In this document: in pieces, positions 12,293 through 21,511 of the stretch
Layout: every line of letters begins with the position of its first letter
Position numbering within the stretch: the stretch's first letter is position 1
IMG/VR virus record: IMGVR_UViG_3300037847_001380
Location: 1 to 29,827 of that record
DNA: 29,827 nt
Source of the DNA: a virus
Strand: one strand, 5' to 3'
The notes under the pieces: generated by a model
Told to the model about the DNA's origin: nothing
Databases searched by the model: none
Seen by the model: only the letters and a program-made list of their open reading frames with translations
Made by a program: the position numbers and the translations under genes

Positions 12293-13938
12293 TAGCTGTG
12301 GGTCTCAGGTTTTATTTTAATGGTGTTATCTGTAGTATCAATCCAAAGCTGACCTGCCTCTGCCCAACTCGGTTCAGAAGTACCTTGTGGAAGACCTATA
12401 AGTTTAATCATGTTATACAGGACATTACTTTCTTCGTGTCTTCTAATTATAAAGGTAGAGTTAGTATCGTTTGGAGTGACAGTTGTAGGATAATCTGTTG
12501 AAGTTGTGAACTTAGGAACAACAAATTGCGTAGTGGAGGGGACTCCTATTACCTCGGTAACTCCGTTCCAATCTCCAGTAGACCCAGAAAGAACTACATA
12601 TTGACCTTCTTTGAGTCCGTGTGTTGTAGCGGTTTGAAAGGTAGTCGCTGTCGATGTCGAGCTTACATGAGTAACAGTTGTTATCGGAGTACCTGCTGTT
12701 GCTATGTATCCTATTCCAAAACCTCCTCTTGCTGAACTGTCAGGATTAGAAGATATGTTAAATATCTGACCGTTTGTGCTTTGATCGTTGAGTTGTAAAA
12801 CTGCTCCAGCAGTACCTTGCATTATAACAGCAGGTGAATTATCACCGTTGGTGTCTTGTACTAACACATCTCCGTTGACTGATAACTTATGAGATCCAGA
12901 AGCTGCTATACCAAGCCCTGTGTTTCCTCCCCCACTCACATTAAAGTTTACATCTGAAGTACTTATCTTAGAGGAAGTTACAGCACCACTTGCTATGACT
13001 GTCGCTCCATCTGCTGTGGAAGTAACATCACCTGTATGATTAGGGTGTGTGTAATTATTAGCACCGTCTGCGACATTTAACAAAGTCCTTGCATCACTTG
13101 CTGATAACTCCTGCACATCCTGAGAAGAACCATTGTCGTTACCTAGCAGTACATTATTAGAAGCTACCTTTTGTATTTTAGCGTAGGTAACGGCATCGTC
13201 TACTATCTGAGATGTACCTACTGTACCTTGTGTTAAAGGAATGCCTAGTCCTCGTTGAATGATGACAATGTCTTCGCCTCCTGTTAAAGTGGGAATAATT
13301 GTTAAAGTGTCCGTGTCTGGGTCAACTGTGTAATCAACTGTAGGTTCTTTTACTAAACCGTTAATACTTACATCGTATGCACTGTCCCCCACTACATCAG
13401 CACCAGTAACTGCATAAGTTGTGTTCGCTCCTGTAGATCCTGTGAATTGCCATTTAGTTGGGGGGTTAGAAGCACCAGTAGCAATCTGCTCTACTTTTTG
13501 ATCTACATAGTTTTTAGTGGCTGCGTCTGCTGACAGGGTAGGTGAACTTACATTTAATATCTTATTAGACTTACCGTCCCAATCTGTGCCTCCTGGTCCT
13601 ACTTGTAAGGAAGCTTCATTTAACTCTGCTATTTCTTCGTTGAGATACCTGTTGTGAAGATAAGCACGATCTAATTCCGATTCCGTTAATACAGAACCAT
13701 TTACAAAGTCTACAAGGTCAGTATCAGGTTGGCTAGACCTACGCACTCGAACTATATCACCTGCGGTAGCTCCACTGTTAAGAACTACTTTATTAGAAGG
13801 AGAGGTTGATATGGTAAAAGCTGAAGTGTTAACACCGTTGATTTCAACTTTGACATGAGCGTCTTCAAGATAAGAAAAGGAAAAAGCAAAATCTGTTTGG
13901 TCAGCAGTCGCTGTATAGTCTACATATGTATTAGCCAT
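12292..13938 (-). CDS. tail fibre protein (T7 gp17-like N-terminus)
   Basis: 548 aa (T7 gp17: 553). The first 150 or so residues have the T7 tail-fibre attachment domain: MANTYVDYTATADQTDFAFS, FSYLEDAHVKVEINGV, VRVRRSSQPDTDLVDFVNGS, LTESELDRAYLHNRYLNEE. It anchors the fibre to the tail tubular proteins. The middle has phage fibre-type repeats (SASDARTLLNVADGANNYTH), and the distal part (from about residue 340) is an unrecognised receptor-binding region. It determines host range. Near the end, GQLWIDTTDNTIKIK is a common fibre C-terminal motif. Confidence 0.9.
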   Translation of the reverse strand: MANTYVDYTATADQTDFAFSFSYLEDAHVKVEINGVNTSAFTISTSPSNKVVLNSGATAGDIVRVRRSSQPDTDLVDFVNGSVLTESELDRAYLHNRYLNEEIAELNEASLQVGPGGTDWDGKSNKILNVSSPTLSADAATKNYVDQKVEQIATGASNPPTKWQFTGSTGANTTYAVTGADVVGDSAYDVSINGLVKEPTVDYTVDPDTDTLTIIPTLTGGEDIVIIQRGLGIPLTQGTVGTSQIVDDAVTYAKIQKVASNNVLLGNDNGSSQDVQELSASDARTLLNVADGANNYTHPNHTGDVTSTADGATVIASGAVTSSKISTSDVNFNVSGGGNTGLGIAASGSHKLSVNGDVLVQDTNGDNSPAVIMQGTAGAVLQLNDQSTNGQIFNISSNPDSSARGGFGIGYIATAGTPITTVTHVSSTSTATTFQTATTHGLKEGQYVVLSGSTGDWNGVTEVIGVPSTTQFVVPKFTTSTDYPTTVTPNDTNSTFIIRRHEESNVLYNMIKLIGLPQGTSEPSWAEAGQLWIDTTDNTIKIKPETHS

Positions 13939-13950
13939 AGTAATATATTA

Positions 13951-16900
13951 TTAATTTGTTTGTTGTAAAAGTTCAAGCACATCTTCTCTTTGCATTCCAC
14001 CTCTAAATTCTGCTTTAGCTCTTGTAAGATTCGAGTATTGCCTGTCTAGTTCAGGATATTCTCTAAGCATTTGTCTCCTAGCTTCTTTTCTAAATCTTGT
14101 AAGAATACTGTTAAGCTGTTGAATACGAGGACTAGGAAGACCTGGTTCAGATTCAGGAGACAAACGCTGATAGTTCCTTGACTTTATAAGTTTATTTAAG
14201 GTCTGCCTAAGAGAAAGACCTCTAAGTTTAACAGATTTAAGAAGCTCTAATTGCCTATCATATGCTGATTGACCTTTCTCATTTTCATACTCTCTTAAAT
14301 CAATCTGACCTCCTAAGTTTGGTTCAGGATTCCTAAACGCATGATTCAAGTTTGCCATCTCATTTAGAATTGGATCGTTTTTCTTAGTAGACATACGAAT
14401 AGGATTTATAAAACCTGTACCCATCCACTGTTCAGCTATGTACTCTTCTCCTAATATATTACGCTTAGTATCTAATGAACCTCTTAGACCTAGCTTTCGT
14501 TTCACTGCGTCTGTAACAGATCTTGCCTCCTTGATAGCTTGTGTATCATAGTCTGCTCCTTGGGATATAAGATTAGGTACTAATGAGCTAGTGTAATTTC
14601 TACCTAGTTTTTCAATATATCTATCAGGGTCCCCTAAAGCATCTGCCCACATTTGAATACCAGCTAAGTAAGATTTATTTGTAGAATTTCTAGTTAAAGC
14701 TAACATCATAGAGGTAACACCATGCTCAATTAAAGATTCATCAAACGCTTTTTCTTCTTTAACTCCAGTTTCGACTAGATCAGCAACTATTCCTAAAGGA
14801 GTAGCCAATGGGTCAAGTCTTTGGTAGCTGTAATAAGTATCTCCTATTTTAATACTGTAAGGTCTCCAACCTGTTGCCATTAAAGCTTCTTTTTCTCTTT
14901 CGTTGCTAGGACCACCTCCTGTTATGTATTCTCTATTATTGAAAGCAACATCAAATAAACCTCCTACAGTAAGTGCTCCTGTTACTACCTTACCTCTTGT
15001 TCTTGCTCTTAAAATAGGGTCTTCACTGTTAAATTCTTGAAACAACCTCTCACGCTCTTCTTTTAAAACAGTAACAAAAGGAGTTCTTTCAAACGCAAAT
15101 TTTAATATATTAGTAGGAGTGCGTACAAAAGGTACAACAAGTCTTAGATAAGGTAGTTTATTAGTCGCTTGCTGTAGTACTTTACCTAATGTCTTGTCTT
15201 GTAATTCTTTAGTAAAAGTTAAATACTGAGCTTCTTCAGCAGCGTATTGTATTAAAGCAGATGCGTCAGGATTAAAGTTATCGTCCTTGTATTTAATGAT
15301 AAAATCAGCCTTCTCCTCATCTTTTAGACCTTTTTTATTTGCAATTTCTGTAGCTTCCCTAACAAGACCCTCCTTAGATGCCATCCGACCACCTTCAGTA
15401 ACAATACCGTTTATTGTTTTAACAATATGTTCAGATAGAGCTTTAGGATCACGAATACCTTGTTGTAAACCTGACATAGCTGCTTTCATTCTAGCAGCCC
15501 TGCGATAAGCTAACTGTTTAAAAAACTCATCAGAAGTTAACAATAACCTACTCGGAAGTCTAATCCACTTAGCATACTTATCTATTGAATCTTTAGCGGT
15601 ATCAGATACTAAGCTACCTATAGGTCCTTCCTGTAATCTTTTACCTGTAATAGCTGCTCGTTGACCTTCCTCAAAAGCACGGTTAGATGGGTCTAGTAAG
15701 TTGTCTTGCTCTTTGAAAGCTTGTTTTGCAAACTTACCTGCTTCTTTAAACATCTCACCGTCAGACCAAGAAGCTATAACAGCTTTAACAACATCCATGT
15801 TTCCACTAGCAATTCCACCAGCAACAGCTTCTAAAGAGGTCATCACCTGAGTCAAAGCATTACCCATGATATTAACCATCTGCGTCTTAGGACCACTCAA
15901 TATAGAGTTCATCCAGTATTCAGTAGGCATATCCAGGAAATGTTTACCTTGTGCCTTCCTAGTAGTCTTTAACAACCTGTCTAAACTACCTTCTACATCA
16001 TTAGGGTCTATATGCTCCTTAACAAGATCAACCATTCGTTTGATGTCCATATCCGTGCTGTTTACAAACTCATTGCGTAGTTCTTCTATTGCTGTGTCAG
16101 CTTCGCTTAGTCCTATTTTATTTCTACTGAAGTTTTCTCTTCTTGCTTGTAGTGTAATAGCTGTTTCTCTACCTATCCTACGGTATACATCAGCAACTGT
16201 TAATAATTGTTGAAAAGCGTTCTTCAGTTTTGTAGCTGCTACTGTACCTCCAACTCCTTCATTAAATTCTTTAACAATATCACTAATATTATGTACAAGT
16301 GCTTTACCTTGTTCTCTGTAAGCTTGTTGAGTTATGCGAATATCACGCAGTACTTTTTCAGCGTCTTCACCTTCCTTGGCTTGCATTCTTACTGTCTTCT
16401 CAATTTGTTCATCTACTTCAGACACAGCGTCAGAAACAGTAACCTTATCAGGATTTTCTTTGTAGTACTTTTCTAGTATATCTTTAAGTACGATAACATC
16501 TTCACCTGTCTCTAATGCAAACTGTGGTAGTCTAGGAGTTCCTCCTTTTAGTAATTCGTCAGCATATCCACGAAACTTCTCAGGTATAGCATTTAAGAAC
16601 TCAGCCTCTTTACCTTTCTTAAAGTCAGGCAACTCAGCAAAAGTCTTACCAAAATCTAAAGGTGCTTCTGCTCTCTTAGTTACATTACGCTGTTTAAGGA
16701 AGTCGTTAAATATTTTCTGCCTTTGGTCTACACCTAACTTTGCTTTTAAAGAAGCGAACATATCCTTAAACATTATCGCTACTTCTTGTGCTATTCTTTT
16801 AAGTGTACCTGAAGGAGCTAGGTCTTTCTCATCCAACTTCTTCAAGAAAGCATCAGTCATCTCCTCTGCAAAGTATTCATCTACATCTTTAAATCTGTAG

Positions 16901-18309
16901 TTCTCAGATGTATGTTTACCTTTTAAAAATCTTTCTAGTTCTTTAGGTATTGTTTTTTTAAGTAAGGAAGAAGGATCAACAGTGTCATCTAAATCAACAC
17001 CAAAACTTCTGATGTAATCTCTCCTAGCTTTATCAAATTGTTTAGTTAACGAAGTAACATCAGCCTTTGGCAAATAACGACTAAGACCGTGCCATAATTC
17101 ATGGATCATAGTACGCTTAATGCCACCTTCGTCTATAACAGACTGTCTTATTTGTAGTAGATTATTACCAAAGTTATAACGACCAGCAGATGGTATCTTA
17201 TTTGTTATTGATAACGATACATCTCCGAAAAGACGCTGACCCATTACATTTATAAACTTCTCTACATCTGCTGCATCTTTTGGATCAGCTCCTTTAATTG
17301 GAAACTTTTTATTTAGCCTATTTATTAAATTCTCAGCCCCTCTAGGAATCTCATCCATCATGGCTTCTTCTTCGTAGGTCTTAAACGGACGAGGTCTTCT
17401 TTCTACAATAGTATCAAAATCTTCTAAAGTTTCGTCTAGTTCTTCTACTCTTTCCTGTAGTTCTCTTTCTTCTGCTGCTCTTACTCTCTCCTTTACATCG
17501 GCAGTTCTAACATCACCTAACACACGAAGATCAGCTTCTTTACCTTCTATACGGTTTTCAAGCATAGAGATTCTAGTCTCATCAGCTCCAGTAGCTTTAC
17601 CTTCTTCTTTCTTTTTTAACAACTCATCTAACCTAGTTTTATCTTGGTCTAGTTCTTTTTGTAAAGCTACTGCTTCATCGGTGAATCTAGGCATATCAGC
17701 AAAAACCTTACCACCTTCAAGAGTATCATTAACTACCTGTGCTTGTTGTTCAGCAGTTCCTCCTTCTTCTTTTACTTTCCTTCCTCTCTTTATAGCTTTC
17801 AGTCCTGCAATAAAAGTACCTGCTACTGCTTCAAGACCTAGACCTTCCAACACATTCTTCATGCGTCCTTCTAGCTCACCCTCGTCACCATCGTAAGCTA
17901 AGAACTCTGTTACTGGATTCTGTAACTCTGGTACTTGTTGGATAAGATTAGAAAGTCTAGCTTCCTGTCCATTAAAGAAAGTGAAGTCAGTAGCAGCACC
18001 AGCAACAACAGCTTTAGTAGCAGTACCTGCTTTAGCGAGTCTACCTGCTTTACCTGCAAGACCAAACAAAGGAATAAATCCTGTAGCAAATTGAGATATA
18101 CCTTCTACAGCTCCTCCTGCCATAGTTTTAGATGTACCAAGGAATCTAGTATCATAGTCAGGGAGTATATCAAAAGACAAATAATCCGCTAAATTGTAAG
18201 CACCTTGAACAGCACCTTCTATTCCACGAAACGGAGCTGCTAATACATCTCCTGCATAATCAAAAAAATCGTTATCGTCTTTCTTTAAAATATCTTCAGG
18301 TAATGCCAT
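13951..18309 (-). CDS. large ejected internal virion protein (gp16 position) with HExxH metallopeptidase motif
   Basis: 1452 aa (T7 gp16: 1318). In T7 the gp16-like protein leaves the virion and helps form the DNA channel across the envelope; its N-terminus is a lytic transglycosylase. I see no transglycosylase here. Instead residues 403-407 are HELWH, followed 70 residues later by DEYFAEE (477-483), the layout of a gluzincin zinc peptidase. Residues 210-300 are a charged coiled coil. Residues around 790-840 (NSILSGPKTQMVNIMGNALT) and the N-terminal block LSNLIQQVPELQNPVTEFLA recall large phage polyvalent proteins. Immediately downstream of gp15-like. Confidence 0.85.
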   Translation of the reverse strand: MALPEDILKKDDNDFFDYAGDVLAAPFRGIEGAVQGAYNLADYLSFDILPDYDTRFLGTSKTMAGGAVEGISQFATGFIPLFGLAGKAGRLAKAGTATKAVVAGAATDFTFFNGQEARLSNLIQQVPELQNPVTEFLAYDGDEGELEGRMKNVLEGLGLEAVAGTFIAGLKAIKRGRKVKEEGGTAEQQAQVVNDTLEGGKVFADMPRFTDEAVALQKELDQDKTRLDELLKKKEEGKATGADETRISMLENRIEGKEADLRVLGDVRTADVKERVRAAEERELQERVEELDETLEDFDTIVERRPRPFKTYEEEAMMDEIPRGAENLINRLNKKFPIKGADPKDAADVEKFINVMGQRLFGDVSLSITNKIPSAGRYNFGNNLLQIRQSVIDEGGIKRTMIHELWHGLSRYLPKADVTSLTKQFDKARRDYIRSFGVDLDDTVDPSSLLKKTIPKELERFLKGKHTSENYRFKDVDEYFAEEMTDAFLKKLDEKDLAPSGTLKRIAQEVAIMFKDMFASLKAKLGVDQRQKIFNDFLKQRNVTKRAEAPLDFGKTFAELPDFKKGKEAEFLNAIPEKFRGYADELLKGGTPRLPQFALETGEDVIVLKDILEKYYKENPDKVTVSDAVSEVDEQIEKTVRMQAKEGEDAEKVLRDIRITQQAYREQGKALVHNISDIVKEFNEGVGGTVAATKLKNAFQQLLTVADVYRRIGRETAITLQARRENFSRNKIGLSEADTAIEELRNEFVNSTDMDIKRMVDLVKEHIDPNDVEGSLDRLLKTTRKAQGKHFLDMPTEYWMNSILSGPKTQMVNIMGNALTQVMTSLEAVAGGIASGNMDVVKAVIASWSDGEMFKEAGKFAKQAFKEQDNLLDPSNRAFEEGQRAAITGKRLQEGPIGSLVSDTAKDSIDKYAKWIRLPSRLLLTSDEFFKQLAYRRAARMKAAMSGLQQGIRDPKALSEHIVKTINGIVTEGGRMASKEGLVREATEIANKKGLKDEEKADFIIKYKDDNFNPDASALIQYAAEEAQYLTFTKELQDKTLGKVLQQATNKLPYLRLVVPFVRTPTNILKFAFERTPFVTVLKEERERLFQEFNSEDPILRARTRGKVVTGALTVGGLFDVAFNNREYITGGGPSNEREKEALMATGWRPYSIKIGDTYYSYQRLDPLATPLGIVADLVETGVKEEKAFDESLIEHGVTSMMLALTRNSTNKSYLAGIQMWADALGDPDRYIEKLGRNYTSSLVPNLISQGADYDTQAIKEARSVTDAVKRKLGLRGSLDTKRNILGEEYIAEQWMGTGFINPIRMSTKKNDPILNEMANLNHAFRNPEPNLGGQIDLREYENEKGQSAYDRQLELLKSVKLRGLSLRQTLNKLIKSRNYQRLSPESEPGLPSPRIQQLNSILTRFRKEARRQMLREYPELDRQYSNLTRAKAEFRGGMQREDVLELLQQTN

Positions 18310-18315
18310 AATGTT

Positions 18316-20463
18316 TTACTTTATAAGTCTTAGTCTTTTAGCGAACTCTCTTTGATCCTCAACAAATTGTACAAGATCATCAATGCCTATTATACTGGCT
18401 TTATCTTTTACTTCTTGAGGCATATCCTCGTCATTTTTTATGTCTTTAGCTTGTTCTAGTGTAGCTACTGATAGAAGTCTAGTTATTCTTGTTCTGCCTT
18501 TAAACTCAGTAGCATCGAACCTTATTCTTCCATCAGGTGATAAACCTCTCATAAGAGTGTCTGTGCTAGTAAAGGTTTCTAAAAACCCATTTATATTCAT
18601 CCATTCGTTAAGCATTGCTTCTCGTTCTTCTATACTATAACGAACACCAGGTTTTCCTTTAACAGTCATAGGAACTGGACCTGCCATAACAGCTGTATCT
18701 AAAGTCGGTTCTACTTTCCAAGCGTTAGGATCTAACTGTTCAGATAATATAGCAGAAGTCCTAATACCGTATGATCTAAGAAATTCAAAGGATTTCTGCT
18801 TGTTTTCTGGTGTAGCTTCTTTTGCTCCTAACACTTTCAAAGCTTTAGTAGTCTCTGCTAAGTCTCCTTTTTTCTTGTCGTATCCAAAAAGATTTTCAAG
18901 AACTTTATCGAACATACCTTTTTCAGGTGCTTCTAGTCCTTCTTGTCCTGTTTCTAAATAGTCAGCGACTCTTTTAGCTTCGTTATCCTCTTTAGTTTTT
19001 TCAATTGTACGAGTTTTAAGTTGTTTTTGTAACTCCTTATAAAGTCGTTCGTCTTCTTTCCTAGTAAAATCTAAAAGTCTATCTTGTCTTTCCTTGTTTG
19101 ATATAGGTGTCTGTGTAAGCTGTAAAGTAAAATTATCTACATTTGTTTCAAACTCAGCTAAAGAATTTGTTAGTAGATTAAGACCTTCAGCATCGCCAGT
19201 TAAAAGACCTTGTTGATCAAAATAACCTTTTACTTTCGTAGAGAAACCATCGCTTATGAATCTTAAACCAGGAGTGTTTCTTTTTAGTTCTTCTTTTTTC
19301 CTTACATTAAAATTTACATTAGTAGCTAACCATGATTTAGCTTGGTCATTAAAACTAACAAAAGCTTCTTTATCAGCTGCAAGATTAGGATTGTTTAAAG
19401 CAAACCTTTCTAAATCGTTTTTGTTTGTAAACTTTTGTCCTCCAAACTCAACTTCTTGTTCTCCACTGTTTAATTGATCATGTGCAAACTTAAAGTCAGT
19501 AAGAGTGTTTTCAGTTAATTCAGCACTAGCATCCTCTTCTTGACCTTCAAATATTTCAGCAGCTTTATTTATGACTCTTTCGTATTCTAAATACTCATCA
19601 TCATTCATTTTAGCGTTACCAAAATTTAAGTTTTCTGCTGCCCAATTCAAGAATCCATCTGCTCTATCTTCATTGCCACTTGCAGCTAGTTTCCTTATAA
19701 CAGAAGTAAAGATAGCCCGTTGCTCTTTTGGAGAGTAAGCGTTTAAATTACTCCAATCTTCAGTTAAAGAATTAAGAGTTTCTAAGTCATATATACCAGC
19801 TCTAGCGTCATCATCTAAAGCCCCTGTTATATTTCTTACTGTTTCAAAAAGAGCTGAACTAGTAGAGAAAGCTAATTCTTCTTTAGCTACAGCTGACTGT
19901 CTTAATTCAAAGTTCGTTACAAGCGGTTGTATCTGTGGGTTTATAGCTTTTTGTAAACCTTGCCTAGCTAATAAAGAATCTCTTAAAGCAGGATTGTTTT
20001 CTATGTATTCATCTCTTACTTTTTGTACAATAGAAGCACCGTCTTCAGGATCATCTTCTAAAGGGTTAGCTAAACGCTTATTAACCTCAACCATCAAATC
20101 TCTACTAGCTAACTTACCTATAGCTTCTAACTTCCTTTTCTGATTCAAAGGAGAAGTCAACCAACTCATAGTACCTTTGCGTACTTGTTTATCTAACTCT
20201 CCTTCTGTCTTTTGGAGCATAGCTTGGATCTCTTCAGGACTCTTCCTAGCTAACTCCTCCTCAAACTGTTCAGCTTCTATATCGGCTACTTGTGTGTACT
20301 GTTTCAATATGGGATTAACTTGACCTAGAGCATCTGCAAGGTCCATCAACTTATTCCTACCTGCTCTTTGCTGTGCTACACCGTACTGCCCTGCTCTTTG
20401 AATAGTAGGTTGAATACCTGGAACTGCATCTCCTAATCCTTGTACTTGTACTCGTTCTGCCAT
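18316..20463 (-). CDS. internal virion/ejection protein (T7 gp15-like)
   Basis: 715 aa (T7 gp15: 747). Identified by size, position between gp14-like and gp16-like genes, and composition: mostly helical, Gln/Glu/Lys/Leu-rich, no membrane span (for example PILKQYTQVADIEAEQFEEE, ARKSPEEIQAMLQKTEGELD). In T7, gp15 forms a tube in the inner core and in the periplasm during ejection. No enzymatic motif seen. Six bases separate it from the gp16-like gene and two from gp14-like. Confidence 0.82.
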   Translation of the reverse strand: MAERVQVQGLGDAVPGIQPTIQRAGQYGVAQQRAGRNKLMDLADALGQVNPILKQYTQVADIEAEQFEEELARKSPEEIQAMLQKTEGELDKQVRKGTMSWLTSPLNQKRKLEAIGKLASRDLMVEVNKRLANPLEDDPEDGASIVQKVRDEYIENNPALRDSLLARQGLQKAINPQIQPLVTNFELRQSAVAKEELAFSTSSALFETVRNITGALDDDARAGIYDLETLNSLTEDWSNLNAYSPKEQRAIFTSVIRKLAASGNEDRADGFLNWAAENLNFGNAKMNDDEYLEYERVINKAAEIFEGQEEDASAELTENTLTDFKFAHDQLNSGEQEVEFGGQKFTNKNDLERFALNNPNLAADKEAFVSFNDQAKSWLATNVNFNVRKKEELKRNTPGLRFISDGFSTKVKGYFDQQGLLTGDAEGLNLLTNSLAEFETNVDNFTLQLTQTPISNKERQDRLLDFTRKEDERLYKELQKQLKTRTIEKTKEDNEAKRVADYLETGQEGLEAPEKGMFDKVLENLFGYDKKKGDLAETTKALKVLGAKEATPENKQKSFEFLRSYGIRTSAILSEQLDPNAWKVEPTLDTAVMAGPVPMTVKGKPGVRYSIEEREAMLNEWMNINGFLETFTSTDTLMRGLSPDGRIRFDATEFKGRTRITRLLSVATLEQAKDIKNDEDMPQEVKDKASIIGIDDLVQFVEDQREFAKRLRLIK

Positions 20464-20465
20464 AA

Positions 20466-21077
20466 TTATTGAGGTAAAGTGTATGTAGGAAGACCACTAG
20501 CATCAACCGATGGTACTGACCCTTTAGGTATGGTTGTTGTTGTTCCTCCCATTCTGCTGCTTATATCCATCCCTGTAGCATACCCACTAAGTCCACCACT
20601 GACAGCACCTAACAAAGCTGAGATAGGACTTGGTTTATCTATAGGTTGTTGAATACTTAAAAGTCTTTGTCGAGAAGCTAATCCTACTTGCTCTAAAGCC
20701 AACCCAGTACCTATTGTACTTAACTCTTGTTGTCTTTGAAGTGCTGATCTATACCCTGCTTCTTGTCTAGTATAGTCATCCATTAAAGCTTGAACACTAG
20801 CACCAGCAACTCCTGCTTCTCCAGCAGATACTCTAGCTCTAGCTAAAGCTTCTCTTGACTTCCTGCTTACTTGTTCAAGTTCTCTTGCTGTGGCTTCCTG
20901 CTCTTGTGCTTGTCGCATACGCAGCGAGGTCTGTTCCTGTAACGCTCTTTGTCGTTCTGTTGCTGCTGCTTGAGCTTGAAAAGCTGCTTGTTGTTTAGCT
21001 TGTTTTCTTTGTCCTGCATATTGAAAACCTTGTTGGGCTACTTGAACCACTGCCATTGCTGCTGCTGGATTACACAT
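20466..21077 (-). CDS. internal virion/ejection protein (T7 gp14-like)
   Basis: 203 aa (T7 gp14: 196). Begins MCNPAAAMAVVQVAQQGFQY, then a long Ala/Gln/Arg-rich helix (QAAATERQRALQEQTSLRMR) and a Gly/Ala hydrophobic stretch (SALLGAVSGGLSGYATGMDI) near residues 152-171. T7 gp14 forms the outer-membrane end of the ejection channel; the CNPAA start is common in its relatives. GAGGAAG lies about 10 nt before the ATG, inside the lost C-terminal coding region of the gp13-like gene. Confidence 0.85.
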   Translation of the reverse strand: MCNPAAAMAVVQVAQQGFQYAGQRKQAKQQAAFQAQAAATERQRALQEQTSLRMRQAQEQEATARELEQVSRKSREALARARVSAGEAGVAGASVQALMDDYTRQEAGYRSALQRQQELSTIGTGLALEQVGLASRQRLLSIQQPIDKPSPISALLGAVSGGLSGYATGMDISSRMGGTTTTIPKGSVPSVDASGLPTYTLPQ

Positions 21078-21084
21078 AATAAAG

Positions 21085-21180
21085 TTACTTCCTCTCTATC
21101 TTAAATGACTTATAACCAGGATAATTGCAATCTTCAAAAGTAGCACCTAACCAAGTCAACCACCTGACACTCAGTGACAT
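21085..21180 (-). pseudogene. displaced C-terminal part of the gp13-like gene (shifted frame)
   Basis: In the +1 frame relative to the gp13-like gene the DNA continues VRWLTWLGATFEDCNYPGY and ends KSFKIERK, stopping 8 nt before the gp14-like start. T7 gp13 ends with NYVWVGNTSHIRFLKTIGAV and FHEEY, so RWLTWLGATFE corresponds to RFLKTIGAVFH. The gene was therefore once longer. An ATG at 21180 could also start it as a separate 31-aa peptide. Confidence 0.7.
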
Positions 21181-21511
21181 AGTTCGTTAAGTAGTCGAAT
21201 CCATCCATTAGATCATCTATCCACATCTGTGATTCCTTAACAAATTTCTTCTTTATCTTATAAAAGTTTCGAGTACCTAACAACCAAGCTACTCCGATGT
21301 TACCTCTTGGACTCACTCCAAAGCAAGCTAACAGACCGTCTTGACAAGTCCTGACGCTGTAACATTTACTGCTTGATTCAAAAGAATTGTACACAGCATC
21401 TTTAGGATGAAACATCAAACCTATACATTCCATCATGTCCTCCTCTCTTAAATCATCATATAAGGTAGGAGCGTCAAGGTCTGCCATAGAAGGTTCTATC
21501 CTAACTTCCAT
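21134..21511 (-). CDS. gp13-like internal virion protein, C-terminus frameshifted
   Basis: 125 aa. In T7, gp13 (138 aa) is required for virion assembly. The match lies in MEVRIEPSMADLDAPTLYDD, GVAWLLGTRNFYKIKKKFVK and MDGFDYLTNYV (T7 YDTLWNYV). After NYV the frame reads TECQVVDLVRCYF and stops, while the family's usual end continues in the +1 frame to 21085. Restoring it gives about 141 aa. I chose ATG 21511 because AAGGAG lies 8 nt upstream; a TTG at 21544 is less likely. It overlaps the tail tubular B stop by 11 nt. Confidence 0.75.
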   Translation of the reverse strand: MEVRIEPSMADLDAPTLYDDLREEDMMECIGLMFHPKDAVYNSFESSSKCYSVRTCQDGLLACFGVSPRGNIGVAWLLGTRNFYKIKKKFVKESQMWIDDLMDGFDYLTNYVTECQVVDLVRCYF

